Source of the DNA: Ailanthus altissimus
Taxonomy: Eukaryota > Streptophyta > Magnoliopsida > Sapindales > Simaroubaceae
Direction: 5' to 3'
Assembly (NCBI GenBank): GCA_946807835.1
Contig: OX327697.1
Span: 8,633,001-8,697,000 of the forward strand
Length of the DNA stretch: 64,000 nucleotides
Shown piece after piece: positions 10,021-20,800 of this stretch. Each line of letters starts with the position of its first letter. Positions within the stretch are counted from its first letter, which is position 1. The position numbers were made by a program, and so were the translations under genes. Under the pieces are notes generated by a model. That model searched no databases. It was not told where the DNA came from and saw only the letters and a program-made list of their open reading frames with translations.

Positions 10021-10365
10021 AATGTGTTTGCTGCTCATAATACTACTTTCCAAGAGATACAGTTTATCATGAATCATGGGATTATAGAAGGATTGAACTT
10101 AATGAAGTCAAACATGATATTTATGAACCAATGATGGAACCTTAGTCTTAATTGAGTGAGATATCTTTGACACACCTTCCACGTAGGTTAGAAAAGATCT
10201 CAAGACCACCTATTAGGTATGGTACAATGCTTGAAAGTGTCTTTGACATTTTCTTAGTTAAAGAAAAGGATCCTTTGACTTATGAAAGTTGATATTAGAC
10301 GTTGATTCGGAAAAATGACAAGAAGCCATAAAATTTAAAATTGACTCATGTATGTCAATTAAGTC
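10021..10365 (+). pseudogene. Copia E integrase-RT linker remnant
   Basis: Fragments such as PRRLEKISRPPIRYG and EKDPLTYES resemble the proline/serine-rich linker between Copia integrase and RT. Broken by stops. Confidence 0.5.
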
Positions 10366-11148
10366 TGGGACTTAGTTGAGCTTCCAAAAGGAATTATTCT
10401 TATTGGTTATAAACAAGTTTACAAATAAAAGTGTGGACTAGATAAGAAGGTAGAGACCTTCAAATCCTGACTAATGGCAAAAGGTTATTCTCATAAGTCA
10501 ATGATAAATTACGAGGAAACCTTTTCACCAATAGCCATGTTGAAGTTGATTCAAATTTTTCTATTGACTATTACAGTATATTATGATTTTGAGATCTAGC
10601 AAATGGAAGTAAAGATTACTTTTCTGAATTGATATCTCAAAGAAGAGATATACATAGGACAACCTGAAGGTTTTATGTCCAGCCTAACTTCAAATCTAGT
10701 GTGCAGACTGAAGAAGTTCATTCATGGGGTTAAGTAGACTTCTTGAAGCTGGAATATTTATTTTGATGAAGTAATCAAAGGGTCTTGTTTTATTAAAAAT
10801 GAAGAGAGAGAATATGTGTACAAAAAATTCAATAGGAATATGGTTGTCTTTCTAGTTCTTTATGTGAATGACATACTCATTATCAGAAACGATATTGGTA
10901 TGCTACACTCAGTCAAGAGTTATCTGAGTAAGAACTTCTTTATAAAGGATTTAAGAAAATCTTTCTGTATAATGGGTATAAAGCTTTATAAAGATAGAGT
11001 TAGAAGGCTAATAAGACTTTCTCAATTCTCGTACATAGAAAGTGTTTATAAAGATAGAGTTAGAAGGCTAATAAGACTTTCTCAATTCTCGTACATAGAA
11101 AGTGTTCTTGAAAGGCATGACTTCAGTAACTTTAAAATAATTAATGTA
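10366..11148 (+). pseudogene. Copia E reverse transcriptase
   Basis: Begins near DLVELPKGIILIGYKQVYK, then AKGYSHKSMINYEETFSPIA, EIYIGQPEGFM and an open stretch (10,816 onward) with VFLVLYVNDILIIRND. The conserved YVDD catalytic box reads YVND, so the first of the paired aspartates is lost. A 60-bp in-frame exact tandem duplication (10,985-11,104) repeats the 20 residues around RVRRLIRLSQFSYIESV. The domain is then cut by the solo LTR at 11,154. Stops upstream break it further. Confidence 0.9.
10985..11104 (+). repeat. Exact 60-bp tandem duplication in RT
   Basis: Units 10,985-11,044 and 11,045-11,104 are identical and in frame. Neighbouring retrotransposon sequence is heavily diverged, so a perfect duplicate must be much younger than the element. 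It inserts 20 residues after the palm domain. Confidence 0.95.
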
Positions 11149-11153
11149 CCTTT

Positions 11154-13235
11154 TGTTGTGTGTGGTAATTTATGCTGAATGCATGTGATAGGGGTTTATT
11201 GAATATATAAAATTTGTATGTCTTACACACAAAATACACAGCAGAATGAAAATATAATTTCATATTCAACAAAAACACACTTAATTCAAGTCTTGTTAAC
11301 TAACAAGTTCAAGAATTTACCTTTGAAGACTTTAGAATTTGTTCTTCAAAATTGAGCTTACCTTGAAGTGCTCATTTTAGCAATTCTCGAATTCAACTTG
11401 ATGGGCTTGAAGTTTTAAAAAGGCAACACCACTAATGAATTTCCAGCAGCTTTGATGCTTAACTCTTTAAGCACTTTGTTCTTGGTTAAACTCTTTAACC
11501 CTTAACTTATTTCAAAGATACAATTGGTGTTTTTGGACTTGCAACTCTTACATAAACAAAACAATTAATTCTCTCTTTCTACTTATCTTGGCCAGCCACC
11601 CTTTAAGAAAAAGATGATGAATTTTGAAAGCACCTTTTGCCAACATTAAAAATACTCTTCACTTTCTCTTTTTCTTGTTTTGGTCAAATCAAATTCTTTA
11701 GCCTAAAATGAAAACACATTTTCATTTATTTTAATTCCCATTTATTGTTAACACCATGGGCCACATCCCATGCTAAACTATTCCTTAATGTTATTTACAT
11801 TTTTTTAATGTAAGTAATTTACATTATTTTAATGTAAATAATTCTTGTATTATTTAATTGAGTTTGCTTGTCTAACAAGCAACCCAAATATTGTAATAAA
11901 AGTAAAACAATCAAGGGCTATTATTTTGCTATTTGTCATCTTCTCATTGATTAAAAACTTTTATCAACTAATTAAAAGATGTACTTAATCCTTAAACTCT
12001 AACAAGTGCCCAACTTAAGAGATCCTGAAACATATTCCCGGCTTACTGAAATTTCTTAGTTTGAACTATTCAATCCAGTTCATTACCCTAGTGCTCAATG
12101 AGTACACTTCATATTGTGAGACTCTCTAAGTTTACATCTAATTTGTCATATGAAACTCCTCCATAAGTTCGTATAAATGCCGCATACACACATTACTAAT
12201 ATTACAAAGTAATATGTTGAACTATAAAAATTGAGGTTAACTATAAATGTTTAATCCTTCCGTCCTTTATATCCTGAAAGAGTAGAGATATAGATCATCA
12301 TCATCAAATCTCCATATGCTCGATCGTGATCTTATCTCCAGATTCGTATTTCTATAAACAATATCTGCAAACACTTTTATGATATCGTTTATTCTTACAA
12401 AAAACTCTTTCTCCGAGTTTACTTTTTATGGCTATAAAACTTTCTAAAATATAATTTTGGAGCATTAGGATATAAAACTCACCTATATGAGCTGATGAAT
12501 CCAATATTTATGCACACCGAACTCTATGAGTAATGGACCATACCTAAGGACACCCAAAGGTTATATCATAAAAGGTCTCTAACATGCTTAGAATCAAAGT
12601 ATGGTGGATTGCTCACAAGCCCACAGTGGCGCTCAGGTCAAAGGACCACGAATACTACTTAACTCGAGAAGACCTTCTATTGACAGTTTTATAGGATGTC
12701 TATTAGAGATCCTCATGAGTTTATTTAGTACCTAGTCCTTACTAAATACCTGTATGCCTATATAAACTTTCAAAAAGCTTATAGTTTACTAAGACTAATT
12801 ATCTTGACAATTCAAATATTAACATACACTTATCTGGAAGGGTTCACGAATTGACTTGCATCGGTAAACATAGATCAGGAACGAAGACTTTGAGAATATA
12901 CTACATAATGATATTTCGTAGCAACATTTATAACCCCTTGTAACTATGTCATTATTAATATATTCTCATGCCGTTGTCCTATTTTAGACAAGATTCTAAC
13001 TCTTAGAATTTGCTAACTCTTAACATTGTTAACTCTTAACACTTATAACTTTTAGCACTATCCTAAATTTTTTTAGATCAGATATAATCTCCATTAGATC
13101 TACAATATCTTAAACGTACAAGCTTCTTACCATATAATTAATAATATTAACAATTTAATAAAATGTTCATTGTATAAATATTAAACAATAAATATTCATA
13201 CAAAATGGAATGGCATGTAAGCACAATTCTCAACA
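11154..13235 (-). mobile_element. Solo LTR (2,082 bp) inside Copia E
   Basis: Starts TGTTGTGTG and ends CTCAACA, giving TGTTG...CAACA terminal inverted repeats. It is flanked by perfect 5-bp duplications CCTTT (11,149-11,153 and 13,236-13,240), and host Copia sequence resumes directly on both sides. No coding motifs occur inside. The sequence is the inverse of the 3' LTR of Copia E (13,976 onward) and is similar to 54,061-56,079 in the same orientation. Orientation is taken from element E, whose LTR follows RNase H on the plus strand. Formed presumably by recombination between the two LTRs of a full element. Confidence 0.9.
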
Positions 13236-13975
13236 CCTTTTAAACATGACATTCATCTTAGTAGGAAGATATGTCATCAGAAGGAAGATGAAAGGGTTAT
13301 AATGTTTAATATACCGTATGCATCAATTATTGGTAGCTTGGTTTATGCCATGTTATATACGAGACCTAATATTAGTATGGCTATAAGTGTTACGAGTCGG
13401 TATTAGTCTGATCTAAGTAACAACCATTGGATGGCTGTGAAACATATCTTGAAATTCCTTAAGGGTACAAAGGATAAGTTTTTTTATTTATAGAGTGAGT
13501 GACTTACAGGTGAGGGGATACACTGATTTATACTTCTAGTTATATCTAGATGATAGAAAGTCTATATTTAGTTATGTGTTTCTTTTCAATATTACTGCAA
13601 TTAGTTGGAAGAGTGCAAAATAGGCGTCTACAACTGATTCTACCATGAAGACAGAATATATTGCAGCTTCAGAAGCTACAAAAGGAAATAGTATGGTTAC
13701 ATAAGTTTGTCGCAGAGCTTGAAATAATCTAAAGCTCAGAGGATCCTATCCTACTATTTTGCATAACAACGGACCAATTGGTCAAGTCAAGGAACCAATG
13801 GCACACCAAAAGTCTGGACATGTGGAGAGAAAATATCATATAATTAAAAAAATCTTGGCTAGAGAAAATATAATAGTATGTAGAGTAGATTCTATGGATA
13901 ATATAGTGGAACCTTTCACTAAGGTCTTAACTCTTAAGGTGTTTGAGAAATACATAGAGTTGATGGAGTGGGAGT
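13236..13975 (+). pseudogene. Copia E RT end and RNase H
   Basis: Resumes after the solo LTR with FNIPYASIIGSLVYAMLYTR PNI, the end of Copia RT, then KHILKFLKGTKDKFFYL and the RNase H region. From 13,759 an open stretch includes KSGHVERKYHIIKKILAREN and DNIVEPFTKVL, the C-terminal RNase H motifs. Stops and frameshifts lie between them. It ends with a purine-rich GGAGTGGGAG just before the 3' LTR. Confidence 0.85.
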
Positions 13976-15890
13976 TGTTGGAGATGGTGTTTATGTGCCA
14001 TTCTATTTTATTTGAATATATTGATATTTATATAATATACATTTCAATAAATCGTTAATATTTTATATATGGTATTAAGCTTGTTACTTTTTAAATATTG
14101 TAGACCTAAAGGAGTTTAGGTCAGTGCTAAGAGTTAGCATTCCAAGAGTTAGAACCTTATCTGAATTAGAAAAAAGACCTAGAAATATATTAGTACTCAC
14201 ATAGTTGCAAAGATTTGCAAATGATGCTTAGAAATTTTATTATACAATATGTTCTCGAAAATATCTTTCTTGATCTATGATTGCCACCATGGGTCGATTT
14301 GTATTCCTTCTAGATCAATATATATCTATATTTGAATTGTTCAGACAGTTAATCTTAATAGATTGTGAGCTTAATGGAAGCTCCTATACGCATGAACATA
14401 TTTCAGTAAGGAATGAGTACTGAACATAATCATGAGTACCTCCAATAGACATCCCATAGAGCCGTCAATAGAATATCTTCTCAAATTAAGTAGTAATCGT
14501 GGTCCTTTAACCTAAGTGCTACGGTGGGCTTATGAGCAATCCACCATACTTTGATTCCACACATGTTAGAAACCTTTAATAGTCTGACCTCTAAGTGTCA
14601 TTGGGTATAGTACAATGCTCATAAAGTTTAATATGCGTAAATATGAGATCTATCAACTCATATGGGTGAGCAGTATATCTTTATGCTCTAAGATTGTATT
14701 TTAGAAAGTCTTGTAGTAACAAGCATAAACTTTGAAAAAGAGTTTTTCATAAGTTAATTAATATTGTAAAAGTGTTTATGGATATTATTTATAGAAATAC
14801 AAATTTAGAGATAAGTTTATGGTCAAGTATATAGAGATTTTAGATTAATGATCTATGTCTCCGTTATTTCAGAATATAGGTGATAGAGGGATTATACATA
14901 TATGTTTTAATTTCAATTTGTATGATTTATCGCATCGCTTTGTAATATCTGTAATGTATGTGGAACATTTTTCACAAACTTGTGGCAGAGTTTCATAAGA
15001 CAAATCGGATATGAACCTAGAGAGTCTCATAATATAAAGTATACTCATTGAGCACTGAGTAGTAGACTAAGTCGAAGAGTTTGATCCAAAAACATTATGG
15101 ATAAGTAAATTTGGTGTTATGATCTCTCAGGATGGAGCTGTATCAAATTCTAATTGCTAGAATTTGACACATCAATAAGTCTTAAAGGATAAGCTTTTGT
15201 ATAGTACTTGGGCAAGTATGGGACACTTTTTATGTACATGATTATTTCATAAAGCTTAATGGTTAAGCTTTGGATAACACTTAGACAGGTGTTGGACACT
15301 TGTTAATCACTTGATTATTTTAATAATACTTAATGGTTAAGCATTGTTTAAGGTGGTGACTAGTGTACTTTTGATAACTTAAAATAATAAAAACATAAGC
15401 TAAATGACTTAGGGAAGTGTTCAGCCAATTACATGAGAATAAAAAAAAAATAGTTTTGTTTTTTATCCTTCATGTAAAAAGATTAGATTACATATATAAA
15501 AGGTAGACAAAAATACATTTTTGGCCTTCAACTTTCACAAGAGATATATTTGGCCATTAGAGAGAAATAAAAGTAACAATTGTATTTTTCTCTCAAGCTA
15601 TATTCGACCAAGTGAGAGAGTTTCAAGGTGCTTAAGTGTCAAGCTAGAAATCTTACAAAATCTTAAAGGTTACTATTCTAGCTTCTTGATTCCACCTATG
15701 TTAAGGACTAGATTTGTTTAAGATAACACTTTAAGGTGAGACTTTGAGATTCTTTTGTCCAATAACATCATTGGTAGTTCATCAAAGGTATATTTTTTAT
15801 TATTGATAAAATTGCCTATATTTATGCGGTTTTGAAATGCATATTATGATTTCGTTGTATAGTGTATGATACATACTTACATTTCACTAC
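13976..15890 (+). repeat. 3' LTR of Copia E (about 1.9 kb)
   Basis: Starts TGTTGGAGATG right after a purine run following RNase H, and is an inverted match to the solo LTR at 11,154-13,235 along most of its length. Shared landmarks include a TGCTAAGAGTTAGCA-like stretch and a region with GGTCCTTTAAC. Two loose ~80-bp direct repeats (about 15,180-15,345) carry GGTTAAGC words. The right end is uncertain by tens of bases because the terminal CAACA is not clear. Confidence 0.75.
15493..15503 (+). promoter_or_regulatory. Putative TATA box of the Copia E LTR
   Basis: TATATAAAAGG lies about 400 bp from the LTR end, a sensible U3/R boundary position. Activity is inferred only. Confidence 0.4.
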
Positions 15891-16043
15891 CCATACACAC
15901 TCACTTACCCCATTTGATTTAAACCTGAACAAAAACAACATTAAACCCATTTCATCTCTCAACGAACATAGCTTTAATGGTACATTATAAAGAACAAACA
16001 ATATGGTCCAGCCTCTTTGGTTTATAGAAACTTTAGCTAAAAT

Positions 16044-16229
16044 TCATGAAGTGTGAAAAGAAATTTGATAACAAAACAAGAACTTTGATTTATACATTGG
16101 CGAATCGACTTGAATGGAGATGAAGATTTCTCGTATTTTTTGGAGTTCCTTGATTTGTTGTGCAGTTCCACTTCTCTCTGCTGCATATATAAAATCGCCA
16201 AAAACAATGTCATTAATGTTAGGGCCCAA
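16044..16229 (-). pseudogene. Possible orphan terminal exon
   Basis: On the minus strand a TATATGCAG splice-acceptor-like site precedes an open stretch, ERSGTAQQIKELQKIREIFI then SIQVDSPMYK, ending with a stop at 16,044. Amino-acid use is less biased than in nearby AT-rich noise, and the stretch is not part of any retrotransposon motif I know. No upstream exons are seen between here and the methyltransferase gene. It could be a leftover gene fragment or chance. I do not recognise the protein. Confidence 0.25.
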
Positions 16230-17141
16230 AACTTATCATGGGCCTTAAATGGTAGGAATTTGTTTAGATGAAGGTTGACCTAAGTCCTAAAAGGTTGGAT
16301 AATGTCAAGAGATGGATTAGACTGCCAAAGTATAGTGGAAGATAAGGCTCAGAGCTGGAAGTGAATGAGGACATTATTAAGGTGTTGAGACTTGGTGAGC
16401 ACAGAAATTGCATGATCAAAAGTGGGCACTAGTAGGAGTGGGCGACAATGGTCCTTTAACACTAAAATTAGTTAGAGCTACAATAGTAGTTACATCCCTA
16501 GGGTTTTGCCCTAGAAAGCACTACAAAAGAGGGAGAAAGGACTTTTCTTACTTGTTTAGTATATTGTGTTTGTTACCTTATCTTATCCCTAAGAATTTGG
16601 ATGATATACCTTAAGCATTGAAAGGAAAAGTGGCCCGGAGAGTGCCTTTTGAAGTGGCACATGGTGATGTATTGTGGAAAGACCTCTATAAAACTATGAG
16701 CACTTTGGTAATTTGCTGAGGCCATAGGCTTTTGGGTAATTAGGCTTCCCAGTCTAAGGAGTACTATGTTCTTTGATTAGGTGCTTTTATATAAAAGTCA
16801 GGTGTGAGGAAGGTCTAGCAGCATGTGCCACCACTCTATGTTGAGGTATGGGGTTGTAGCTAGTACAGGCTTGTCTCTCTTATTTCTAGACAAGCTCATG
16901 TCTTTTGTCGACTAGAAGAGAGAGTTTTATGAGAGGTTAACATTGCGATATAGCAATAATTCCCTTGGGATTACACTTTACATTAATTCTTATCATTTTA
17001 TCTAGTAATCTTTAAAATAAGGCTAATTTGACAAGCCTTGATGATCTAATGTTGATGTGGAGAGTGAAATTGTGAAATTATATCAGTCTAACTGATGTAT
17101 GTTCTAATTACAGGACCTAATGTAGAGTGAGCTTAAGGGGG
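16230..17141. other. Non-coding stretch; no gene seen
   Basis: Mixed-composition sequence without recognisable protein motifs on either strand. A 68-codon open frame at 16,408-16,614 has no recognised similarity. The region has the texture of an old repeat (for example GGGCCCAAAA near 16,220), but I found no second copy in the window. Confidence 0.35.
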
Positions 17142-17209
17142 TCTATGTATCCTACAAATAACCTCTACTTAAATATTTTTAAGTAGAGGTTATTTGTAGG
17201 ATACATAGA
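17142..17209. repeat. Perfect 32-bp inverted repeat (hairpin) with 4-nt loop
   Basis: Arms 17,142-17,173 and 17,178-17,209 are exact reverse complements (starting TCTATGTATCC and ending GGATACATAGA), with TATT between. Flanking GCTTAAGGGGG and ACCCAAGC can extend pairing imperfectly. It lies about 610 bp upstream of the methyltransferase start codon. Confidence 0.95.
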
Positions 17210-17820
17210 ACCCAAGCATATAAAGAGATAAATTGTTTGAACAAATATATCAATAACATTTATTAATAAATAATAAATTTCACCATAGATAACCCAATCA
17301 CTTTTTTAAGTTGTCCATTACCACCAAATATTTATCCTTCTAAAAAAATAAAATATTAGATTTCTTACAGTATGCTAAATTTAAATCAATAAAGTTTCAT
17401 GTTATATATATATATAAAATATTATTATAACATTAAAGAAAAAAATCATAGAGGATAAGAAATCAATGAATTACGATATGTATAGTGAAAAATAAAAATA
17501 AAAAACTAATCCATATTAAGATTTACATTGTTAAAAACTATTAAATTAGATGGAGAGCTTATTATTAACAAAAGAAAATAATAAAATAATAAAAAAATTT
17601 ATTATTAAAAAATAAGCACTCCAGGTGCACTACAATTACGAGAAAGCACATGTAATTTCTAAAGGTTAAGATCAAGGGACTTCGTTGAAATTAACCTAAA
17701 CTTTTATCTCTAAATCTCATCCCTTGTCACTGGGTATTACCCTGTAACTAAACACGGTCAAATCTCAGAAGACGCTTCGTTTTTGTAAAACTCTCTTACA
17801 GTTTCTGTGAACTCATCGAA
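17210..17820 (+). promoter_or_regulatory. Upstream region and 5' UTR of the methyltransferase gene
   Basis: AT-rich sequence that shifts to mixed composition from about 17,640. The stretch just before the start codon (CTCATCGAAATGG) has an A at -3 and G at +4, a good plant start context. No convincing TATA box or cis-element could be fixed by eye. Confidence 0.4.
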
Positions 17821-20800
17821 ATGGCCGGAATCCGATTGCCACCGGAAGAATCTGAGCTGTCGCAACAACAGCCGCCGCAACAGAACCGAGCCGCCGGCGA
17901 TCTGGTGTCGGACGACGAGCGGTCTGTTGCGGCGGACTCCTGGTCAATAAAGAGCGAGTATGGGAGCACTCTCGACGATGAGCAGCGCCACGCTGACACC
18001 GCTGAGGCCCTCTCCTCCGCTGCCAACTTCCGCGCTTCCTCTGATTACAGGTATCTTTGTCATTTTTGCTAATTTTCTGTTTGGTTACCGAGAAAAAAAA
18101 AGTATGTAGGAAAACAGAGGAGAAGGAATTAGTATTTTTGTGTTACTCGTGACTAATGTTTTAATTGCAATTCCTGATTGAGCCATTTGTGTGGAGTTCT
18201 TGGTTTTTGTAAGCAATTTTATATTTGAACATTTAGATTTTGGGATGTTTTCTAAATTAATATTAGCTATGTGAATAATATTTATTGATTAGGAAGAATA
18301 CATAACATGAATGAAAATTATTTACTGCAAGAGAAGTAGCTCATATACCATGAAAGCTAGCTTGAGTCTCCCTATCTGCAATAACAAATTATTTGCTTTA
18401 GGATCTAAAATTGGCAAAGAGCAAAAACATCAGTGCTTATGTTCACATTCTTGAATTTGTTGCTAGATGTATGTGCCGACTTTTTTTTTCTTTTGTGTGT
18501 TGTGTAAGAGCAGTTCTGATAAGGACGAGGCGGATCCAGAAGGGGTTACATCAATGCTAGGTCTTCAGAGTTACTGGGATGCTGCATATGCAGATGAGTT
18601 GGAAAATTTTCGTGAACATGGCCATGCTGGTGAAGTTTGGTAAGACCAGTTTTTGGACCATTTACTTTAGAACCTGTCTAAAGTAATATTGTCTAAACTG
18701 ACAGGCTGTTGATAGTAATATTGATTTTTTTTATTGACAAGGCATTATGATTAAAAGAATGAATAAGTGCAAAGGAGAGAGGAGAAATGTTTTTTAAAAA
18801 AAAGATGATTTAAATTCAAACATACATTGCACATTTTTAAGGGGTTGAAAATCAGTACAATGCATCCCACATTAGCAAATGCAAGAACAGATAATGTCTA
18901 ACGTTATGTTGACAGCAACGAAAACTTGTAGGGCCAAATGTTGTTTCTTCTTGCTTTGGCAATTGGGAATTTGCTTGTGTGGGAGGCATGGTACAAGCCT
19001 TCAACACATAAATAGATATTGCATTGTGAACTGATGTACTAGAAAGAAACAAATTACTTCACATCATTTATCCCTTTTGCTTGCTATTCTTTGGAACCTT
19101 TTTAATTCTTTTTATTTATAAGACATTGTTATGATAAGTAGATTTCATTTTTTTTTGTGACTGCATTCAGCGGCTAAAAAGTGGCCTTGCTTCATCTTTT
19201 CGGGGAGCTCGAATTAATTGCAAAAATAATATATGGATCACATTGTTTTCTCTTCAATCTTGTTCTAAACTCTATTTTTTTTATTCTCTTCTCTCTATGT
19301 AATTTGTCACCTCTCTTTTAGTATCTCCTTTTCTTCTCCTGTTTTCATTCCTACATCAATTGGGGTATAGAGTTATCTTATCTTACATTTCATTAGAGCT
19401 TTCATGTCCTATAGCATTGGGATTGCTCTCTTGTTCTACAACAATGGGTACTGGAGCTTTCTTGTCTTACATTGGGTAAAGAGATTTTAAAGGCTTGATG
19501 ACAATTGATGTAAGACAAGAACGTTTTTGAAAAGTAGGGTGAAGAAGAAAGAGAGAGAGAGAGAGAGAAAAAGAGAAAAGAAAGAGGAGACAAGAATTTG
19601 ATTAGAGAAGAGAAATATAATTTAAAGAGATTTTAAAGGATAAATGTGTAAAAGCATTGTTTCAAAAAGCAACATACTTAAACCATGTTTGAATTTGGAA
19701 AAACAAGCACATTATTTAGATTTGTAATTTAAATCTGTTTATATTTCACTCAAATTTAGATCTATTTAGATTTTAGTTTTTAGTTTTAAAAAACACAGAC
19801 ACACACTATCCAAGGTTCAAACTTTAAGTACAATTTTGAGTTCAGGAATTGTGTATTGAATGTTCAGAGGTTGTCAAAAGCTTCTTACTTTGACAAAATT
19901 TATCTATCCAACAATGCCCTGATTCTTTTGTCCTTTTCTTTTTCATTTTTTTTTTTATTTGAGAGAGGGGTGGCAACTTTAATGCCTAAACAATACACCA
20001 TAGAAATTGACAAAATATAGTGATGAGATGAATTCATTTAGTCTTATTTGTAATGTCATAAAAACATCAGAATTTATAGAGGAAGAAATCAGCTTTTTTT
20101 AAAAAAATATTATTGGTGATGAGTTCATATGTTGTGTTTGCAAGTGGTTGGAATTTAACCAACTTTCTATTCATTTCTCAGAAAAATAACCTTGATTTAA
20201 ACTTCTTATACAGTAGCAATGACCGAAAATATTTTATGCATCCCCTTTTAAATGAAGAGGCATAAAGATTAAGAACTCTTTTCGAACTATTCTATTAACT
20301 GTGTTTTTCAAAACTTCTCTATTTGATTGTCATTTCCCCTTTTTCTCTAGGTTTGGGGCTGATGTCATGGATGTTGTTTGTTCCTGGACGAAAAGCTTGT
20401 GTATTGACATATCACAGGGTCGCATACCGAATAATGTTGATGATTCTAAGGCTGAGCACGAGGAAGAAACTGATAAGTACTTGTCATCTTGGAATGTTCT
20501 TGATGTTGGGACTGGCAATGGTCTGCTCCTTCAAGAACTTGCTAAGCAGGGGTATGCACTGAGATTTTTCATATAATTCTGGTATTATGTACTATACTGA
20601 TGTAAAAAGGCTATCAGTGAATATAATGTTTTACTTGTGCAAGTGCATATCGATGTACATCAGGTCCACTATCTCTTTGTGTGGACACATAAGAAATAAA
20701 TGTTGTGTGAAACAGGAGTAATAATAGCAGATAAATGGGCTTCGAAATTCATGGCCTAGGATGCAAAGTCGATCTATATTTTGAGCTGATGAAGCAAAAA

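Larger units (their letters stand above)
8190..15890 (+). mobile_element. Degenerate Ty1/Copia retrotransposon E
   Basis: Plus-strand remnants in Copia order: gag (8,343), zinc knuckle (8,682), protease (8,810), integrase (9,181-10,020), RT (10,366-11,148), RNase H (13,236-13,960), then a roughly 1.9-kb 3' LTR from 13,976. A solo LTR of the same family, in inverse orientation, splits the RT/RNase H region at 11,154-13,235. No matching 5' LTR is present in the window. Multiple stops, frameshifts and a changed RT active site make it inactive. Confidence 0.85.

Noticed and set aside
17796..18026. 76-codon minus-strand open frame over exon 1 of the methyltransferase
   Set aside because: It is the shadow of a GC-rich, well-supported sense exon.
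20323..20562. 79-codon second plus-strand frame and a 62-codon minus-strand frame over exon 3
   Set aside because: Exon 3 has clear SAM-binding motifs in the chosen frame; the others have none.
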